64,000 nucleotides of DNA from a virus. A program made the position numbers and the translations under genes. The notes under the pieces are model-generated. The model did no database searches and was not told the DNA's origin. It was given only the letters and a program-made list of their open reading frames with translations. Shown here in pieces: positions 60,544 through 64,000 of this stretch. Each line of letters opens with the position of its first letter. The first letter of the stretch is position 1. The stretch spans positions 33,036 through 97,035 of IMG/VR virus record IMGVR_UViG_3300008117_000081; one strand, written 5' to 3'.

Positions 60544-61444
60544 AAACTTTAACGTAGGCAGTGGTTTTGGTGTCTTTATAGAGATAGATGGATCTGGCTC
60601 AGCGCTGCATACAGTTTCTGACGGTGACTTGCTTGAGGCAGCCATTAAAAAACTAGATCAAAAAATCTATGAGGTCATGCTCTCTACTCCTGAGCAAGCC
60701 TATGAAGAAAAAATAAATGTCACATCGCTGATAGCATCTGGAACTACTCTGAATCTTCCGCTTGATTCTAAGAATAGCAATCAGGTTAAAAGTTACACGG
60801 TTGGCGAAGGTCAACTAGAACTATTCTTAAATGGCCAATATCTAACAGTTGGCCAAGACTGGCTTGAAGTAGGATCAGCTGGAGCGATGTCTAAACAGAT
60901 AGTTACGCTTCAAGATCTTAATCTTAGTGACGTACTGCTATTCAGAATTGACAACCATACTATTGGTTCTGGTGGTTCAGAGTCCGCTTATGGCGAAATA
61001 AATACTGCATCTAACGTTGGCCTAGGCGCTGCTGTTTTTCAGTCTAAAGTTGGAGAAGATCTGCGCTTTAGAACACTAGTTGCTGGCGCCGGTATGTCTA
61101 TATCTCAGACTTCAGATTCACTAGTTATAAGTTCTGCTCCTACGGGTGCCCTGCTCAATGTAGTAACAATAAATGGCACAAACTATGATCCGCTTTCTTC
61201 TAATGATGTTATTTTAGTAAATAACTTAGGCTTAAACGTCGATATAACGCTTCCTTCTGCGAGTCTAAACTCTGGCAAACGCTTTGACATTAAGAAGATA
61301 GATGGCGGAAATATTGTTAGGATAAAGGGCGTTTCTGGCGATACTCTAGATGGCATAGATATATTCTCTAGCTCATTAGATATAGCTATTCAATATGAAT
61401 CTGTAAGCGTAGTGAGCGATGGATCAAACTGGTATATAATTTAA
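60542..61444 (+). CDS. Tail fibre C-terminal part, in the +1 frame
   Basis: Read from the shifted GAA codon, this frame gives 300 codons: ENFNVGSGFGVFIEIDGSG, HTVSDGDLLEAAIKKLDQKIYE, then strand-rich sequence to a TAA at 61442. With the upstream frame the protein would be 1150 residues. The only start candidate is TTG 60629, without a ribosome site and after 90 bases of good coding. CTT TGA is the same core as the RF2 gene shift site. Confidence 0.6.
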   Translation, partial: ENFNVGSGFGVFIEIDGSGSALHTVSDGDLLEAAIKKLDQKIYEVMLSTPEQAYEEKINVTSLIASGTTLNLPLDSKNSNQVKSYTVGEGQLELFLNGQYLTVGQDWLEVGSAGAMSKQIVTLQDLNLSDVLLFRIDNHTIGSGGSESAYGEINTASNVGLGAAVFQSKVGEDLRFRTLVAGAGMSISQTSDSLVISSAPTGALLNVVTINGTNYDPLSSNDVILVNNLGLNVDITLPSASLNSGKRFDIKKIDGGNIVRIKGVSGDTLDGIDIFSSSLDIAIQYESVSVVSDGSNWYII

Positions 61445-61454
61445 TTGGAGTTTT

Positions 61455-61895
61455 ATGACTTATAGACCTTATGCAGCTATATCAAGTCTAGTTGATTCTT
61501 CTAGGGTTAGAAGTTACCTACTAAACAATTCAGGGCTTACTATACAGAAGCACGCGCCAGTTAGACTAAGCACAAGCGGCGATCTTTCGGTAATAGACGT
61601 ATCGCTAGATGCTCACGCACTTGGAGTAGTTGGAATAGCTAGCGACGTTATAAACAATGGCGATTATGGTTATGCTATAACTCATGGAAAAGTCGAAGAT
61701 GTGTCCTCTTTTAATTTTGGCGATTTCATATATGTATCCAAGACTGGTGGTCTAACTAACATCCTGCCTAGCGAAGGCGTTGGCGGTTTTACTTCAGGAG
61801 ACTGGGTTATAAAAGTTGGAGTAATAGGCAAAAACAAAGATAATCCACTATTAATGGATCTTTTTATTAACTTTCAGATTATAGGTCAACTATAG
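61455..61895 (+). CDS. Fibre-associated protein, 146 residues
   Basis: Begins TYRPYAAISSL, then LNNSGLTIQKHAPVRLSTSGDLSVIDVS and FNFGDFIYVSKTGGLTNILPSEGVGGFTSGDWVIKVGVIGKN. This Gly-rich beta pattern recurs in small proteins next to phage fibre genes. It could be a trimeric connector or a decoration. Confidence 0.6.
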   Translation: MTYRPYAAISSLVDSSRVRSYLLNNSGLTIQKHAPVRLSTSGDLSVIDVSLDAHALGVVGIASDVINNGDYGYAITHGKVEDVSSFNFGDFIYVSKTGGLTNILPSEGVGGFTSGDWVIKVGVIGKNKDNPLLMDLFINFQIIGQL

Positions 61896-61896
61896 T

Positions 61897-62082
61897 ATGC
61901 AGTCATCCACTAAAAAAGTAAACGTAGAGAAACTAACAGAAGAAGAATTGCAGAAAGTTCAAGAACTTATATCTAGCAGAGTATCTAACATATTAAATAA
62001 AGCAGACAAAGATATAAATAAATTACTGTCTAGATATGGACTTAAAGCTCAGATTTTCTTTGAGATGAGCAGGAAGGAATAG
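61897..62082 (+). CDS. Helical hypothetical protein, 61 residues
   Basis: Two bases after the previous stop. Helical, Lys/Glu-rich (EKLTEEELQKVQELISSRVSNILNK). It could be a small assembly chaperone for the fibres; no evidence beyond position. Confidence 0.6.
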   Translation: MQSSTKKVNVEKLTEEELQKVQELISSRVSNILNKADKDINKLLSRYGLKAQIFFEMSRKE

Positions 62083-62083
62083 C

Positions 62084-62596
62084 ATGGTTGAGATCAGTAA
62101 ACTATCTAAGATTATTGATGGTGCCAATAGAAGCATCAGTTTATCTACCAACACTATAGTAGTAGATAATATAAAGATAAAGTTAGGCAGTAGTGATTTT
62201 ATTACTTTCTCTGGAATCATAACAGGTGCAAGAACCATAACTATGCCTGATAATGATGTTGATCTTGGCCAAATACAAGAAGATATTCAGGATCTGCAGG
62301 ACTCAATTGCTGGTGTTCAGAGTCTTGTACCGACTAAAGAAAAATATTTGATGAGTGCACAGCCATCAAATCTTATCTATATAGATCTTCAGTATGAGGC
62401 TATAGAAGAAACTATAGAAGTTTCAGTAGATAGACTTCTGCTACATGAAGACGACGATTACACTGTCTCAATAGTAGAAATAGTGCCTACCGTTTTTGTA
62501 ACTAGAATAACCTGGGCCGGCGACGTTGCAGTTGGCGGAGATCAAGCACTGGACACTACCGATGTTATAAGAGTTAAATACTATTATCAAGGCTAG
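62084..62596 (+). CDS. Short tail fibre protein
   Basis: 170 residues, GGAAGGAAT before the ATG. N-terminal LSTNTIVVDNIKIKLGSSDFITFSG and ITMPDNDVDLGQI resemble fibre shafts; a short coiled coil (QIQEDIQDLQDSIAGVQSLV) in the middle; strand-rich end. Probably trimeric by analogy. Confidence 0.6.
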   Translation: MVEISKLSKIIDGANRSISLSTNTIVVDNIKIKLGSSDFITFSGIITGARTITMPDNDVDLGQIQEDIQDLQDSIAGVQSLVPTKEKYLMSAQPSNLIYIDLQYEAIEETIEVSVDRLLLHEDDDYTVSIVEIVPTVFVTRITWAGDVAVGGDQALDTTDVIRVKYYYQG

Positions 62597-62691
62597 TCGT
62601 TGACATTCTTATAGTTATACTCGTTCATGTTTAACCTAAAAATATGTTAAAATATACTCACAAATAACATATCTTTAAAGGGGGATAACGA

Positions 62692-62814
62692 GTGTTTGTA
62701 ACTATTCAAAAATACTATATTAATAAAAATTCAAAAGCAAAGTCTAATTTTAGACCTGAGTCTGAGCTTAAATCTAGGTCTAAATCACCCATTGCAATTA
62801 TTTTTGTTAAATAG
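62692..62814 (+). CDS. Basic peptide, 40 residues
   Basis: GTG start seven bases after GGGGG. Lys/Ser/Arg-rich (NKNSKAKSNFRPESELKSRSKS), ending in a short hydrophobic tail. Located between two fibre genes; no family recognised. The rest of the 62597-62854 gap is AT-rich and empty apart from TTGACA at 62604 without a matching -10. Confidence 0.4.
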   Translation: MFVTIQKYYINKNSKAKSNFRPESELKSRSKSPIAIIFVK

Positions 62815-62854
62815 TAATAATTATTATAAGAAATTTTTTTAAAAAAGGAAACGT

Positions 62855-64000
62855 ATGTCGGTAAATCCAGTAAAAGGTAAATTTTTTAGGCTTCTAAATG
62901 GTGAAGCACTAAGAGCAAGAAACGCCGCAGATGATGGCGATATTGAAATATTAAAAGTAGGTGGGAGTGGGCCTGATCAAGATAAGGTCATATTAAGCGA
63001 AATCCCAAAAATAGTAAATCTTACGATAGATTCTAATTTAAGCACTGAATCCTATGTAGATAGCGAGATCAGCAGCGTTAATGATAGGATCGATGATCAC
63101 GTTCAAGGGCTCGCTGAAAAGCATAATGCGGATGATATCGTAGTCGCTGCAGGCATTACAAATCTTGCAGCCACAGATGTTCAGGGTGCCTTATCCGAGC
63201 TACAAGGCGATATTAACACGATTAACTCAACACTTGGTGGTTTAAGTTTTTCTGCAGAAAACATCTCATTTGCTCCTATTGGTGCCATTGAGGCAGAGGA
63301 CGTCCAGGCTTACAATGATCCGGGTGGAGATGTTGTCATCAGTACGGAAGTATATGATGGAGTAGTATCTTTAAACTACGCCTCTAACGGAACTACATAT
63401 GATGGTTCTATTACAATAGAAACTTCTACTGGTATAGTGTTTCAGAAAAATGATATAGTTAACCAGTTTGTATCAACCGTATCGATTAATGCTGATGCAT
63501 TAGTATTAGATTTTCAAGATCAAAACTCAGGTCTTACGTCTAATACCAGCTATCAGCATAACGTAGCAAGCATTGCAGTAAATAACGGAAGTGGAGTTGC
63601 TAGTTTTACCGCGGAACCTAACTTGCCAGTTTCAAACATAGGGTTTGACGGATTGGCTCCTGCTCCTACTCTAGACACACACTTAACTTCTAAGAAGTAT
63701 GTTGATGATCAATTTACTGCAGTAGAGGATGCTGTCTCTGATCACGTAAATAATCTAACTGGCGCTCATGCTGCCTCAGCTATTTCTTTTTCTAACAGCT
63801 ATGTTGACAGCAACATATCTGCTATAGAAGTTCAAGCTGCCATTCAAGAGTTAGATGTTGAGAAAGTTAAAAAGTCTGGCGATACGATGACGGGAACGCT
63901 CATCATTAATCCTGCTTCAGGAAATGCGGCGGAATTGCTTGATTTAAATATTGGAATTCCTTCTTGGGGCCCTAACTACATTGCTGTTGCAATGGAAGAC
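62855..64000 (+). CDS. Tail fibre protein, 5' part
   Basis: 382 codons are visible and the frame is open to the window edge. AAAGGAAACGT precedes the ATG. LAATDVQGALSELQGDI and SAIEVQAAIQELDVEKVKKSGDTMTG are classic fibre shaft motifs (paired VQ-x-A-x-x-ELD coils and SGDTMTG). Likely a major receptor-binding fibre. Confidence 0.85.
   Translation, partial: MSVNPVKGKFFRLLNGEALRARNAADDGDIEILKVGGSGPDQDKVILSEIPKIVNLTIDSNLSTESYVDSEISSVNDRIDDHVQGLAEKHNADDIVVAAGITNLAATDVQGALSELQGDINTINSTLGGLSFSAENISFAPIGAIEAEDVQAYNDPGGDVVISTEVYDGVVSLNYASNGTTYDGSITIETSTGIVFQKNDIVNQFVSTVSINADALVLDFQDQNSGLTSNTSYQHNVASIAVNNGSGVASFTAEPNLPVSNIGFDGLAPAPTLDTHLTSKKYVDDQFTAVEDAVSDHVNNLTGAHAASAISFSNSYVDSNISAIEVQAAIQELDVEKVKKSGDTMTGTLIINPASGNAAELLDLNIGIPSWGPNYIAVAMED

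Noticed and set aside
62604-62609. TTGACA as a -35 box for the small gene at 62692
   Set aside because: No -10 box lies at 15-19 bases downstream.

Overview
The window is part of a large double-stranded DNA tailed phage with a contractile tail (myovirus type). The evidence is a tail sheath gene, tail tube genes, a frameshifted tail chaperone pair, a tape measure gene and a full baseplate/fibre module, plus phage-type nucleotide metabolism genes and a long run of tiny overlapping genes. Strong AGGAGG-type ribosome sites and a tRNA with encoded CCA point to a bacterial host. A lipobox-like small protein would fit a Gram-negative host, but the host cannot be named from this sequence. Terminase, portal, capsid and DNA polymerase genes are not in the window.

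Layout. (1) 1-3030: end of a leftward gene, then nrdB-nrdA (class I ribonucleotide reductase) rightward. (2) 3031-22325: about 85 small genes, almost all leftward and tightly packed with ATGA-type overlaps. Recognisable products are a lytic-transglycosylase-like protein, a cREC domain, a Lar-like zinc protein, a truncated metallophosphatase and a MazG-type pyrophosphohydrolase; there is one tRNA(CAU). The region also holds four copies of a C-terminal HLRHL gene family and about twenty very short genes that look like one expanded family. A 12-base motif (AACAGAYTCGAT on the minus strand) recurs 19 times, mostly 17-52 bases before a start codon. A second 15-base repeat (TGACACTGCTACGCC) recurs six times. 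(3) 22326-22492: divergent switch. (4) 22493-64000: late genes, rightward: a putative ADP-ribosyltransferase, a truncated sigma factor, a Nudix/coiled-coil protein, neck/tail completion proteins, sheath, four tandem tube paralogs, chaperone G/GT with a GGGAAAC slip site, tape measure, hub, spike, LysM-gp25 fusion, a 3881-residue baseplate-J protein, wedge protein and tail fibre proteins running off the right edge.

How it fits together. The leftward region looks like early host-takeover genes driven by the repeated motif. The rightward region looks late. Its intergenic gaps carry TATAAT boxes with no visible -35 box, which fits the phage sigma factor ending before region 4.2 (the -35 reader). 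Four otherwise unrelated proteins share an NGQW-x-L-x-K motif, N-terminal in three of them, including the ADP-ribosyltransferase and the transglycosylase-like protein. I propose it as a virion packaging or targeting tag.

Most notable: the miniature gene family, the NGQW tag, two intragenic seven-blade FG-GAP propellers in the giant baseplate protein, the truncated sigma with -35-less promoters, a pseudoknot or switch-like RNA element at 18460-18520, and recoding sites, one of which (CTT TGA) matches the bacterial RF2 frameshift core.
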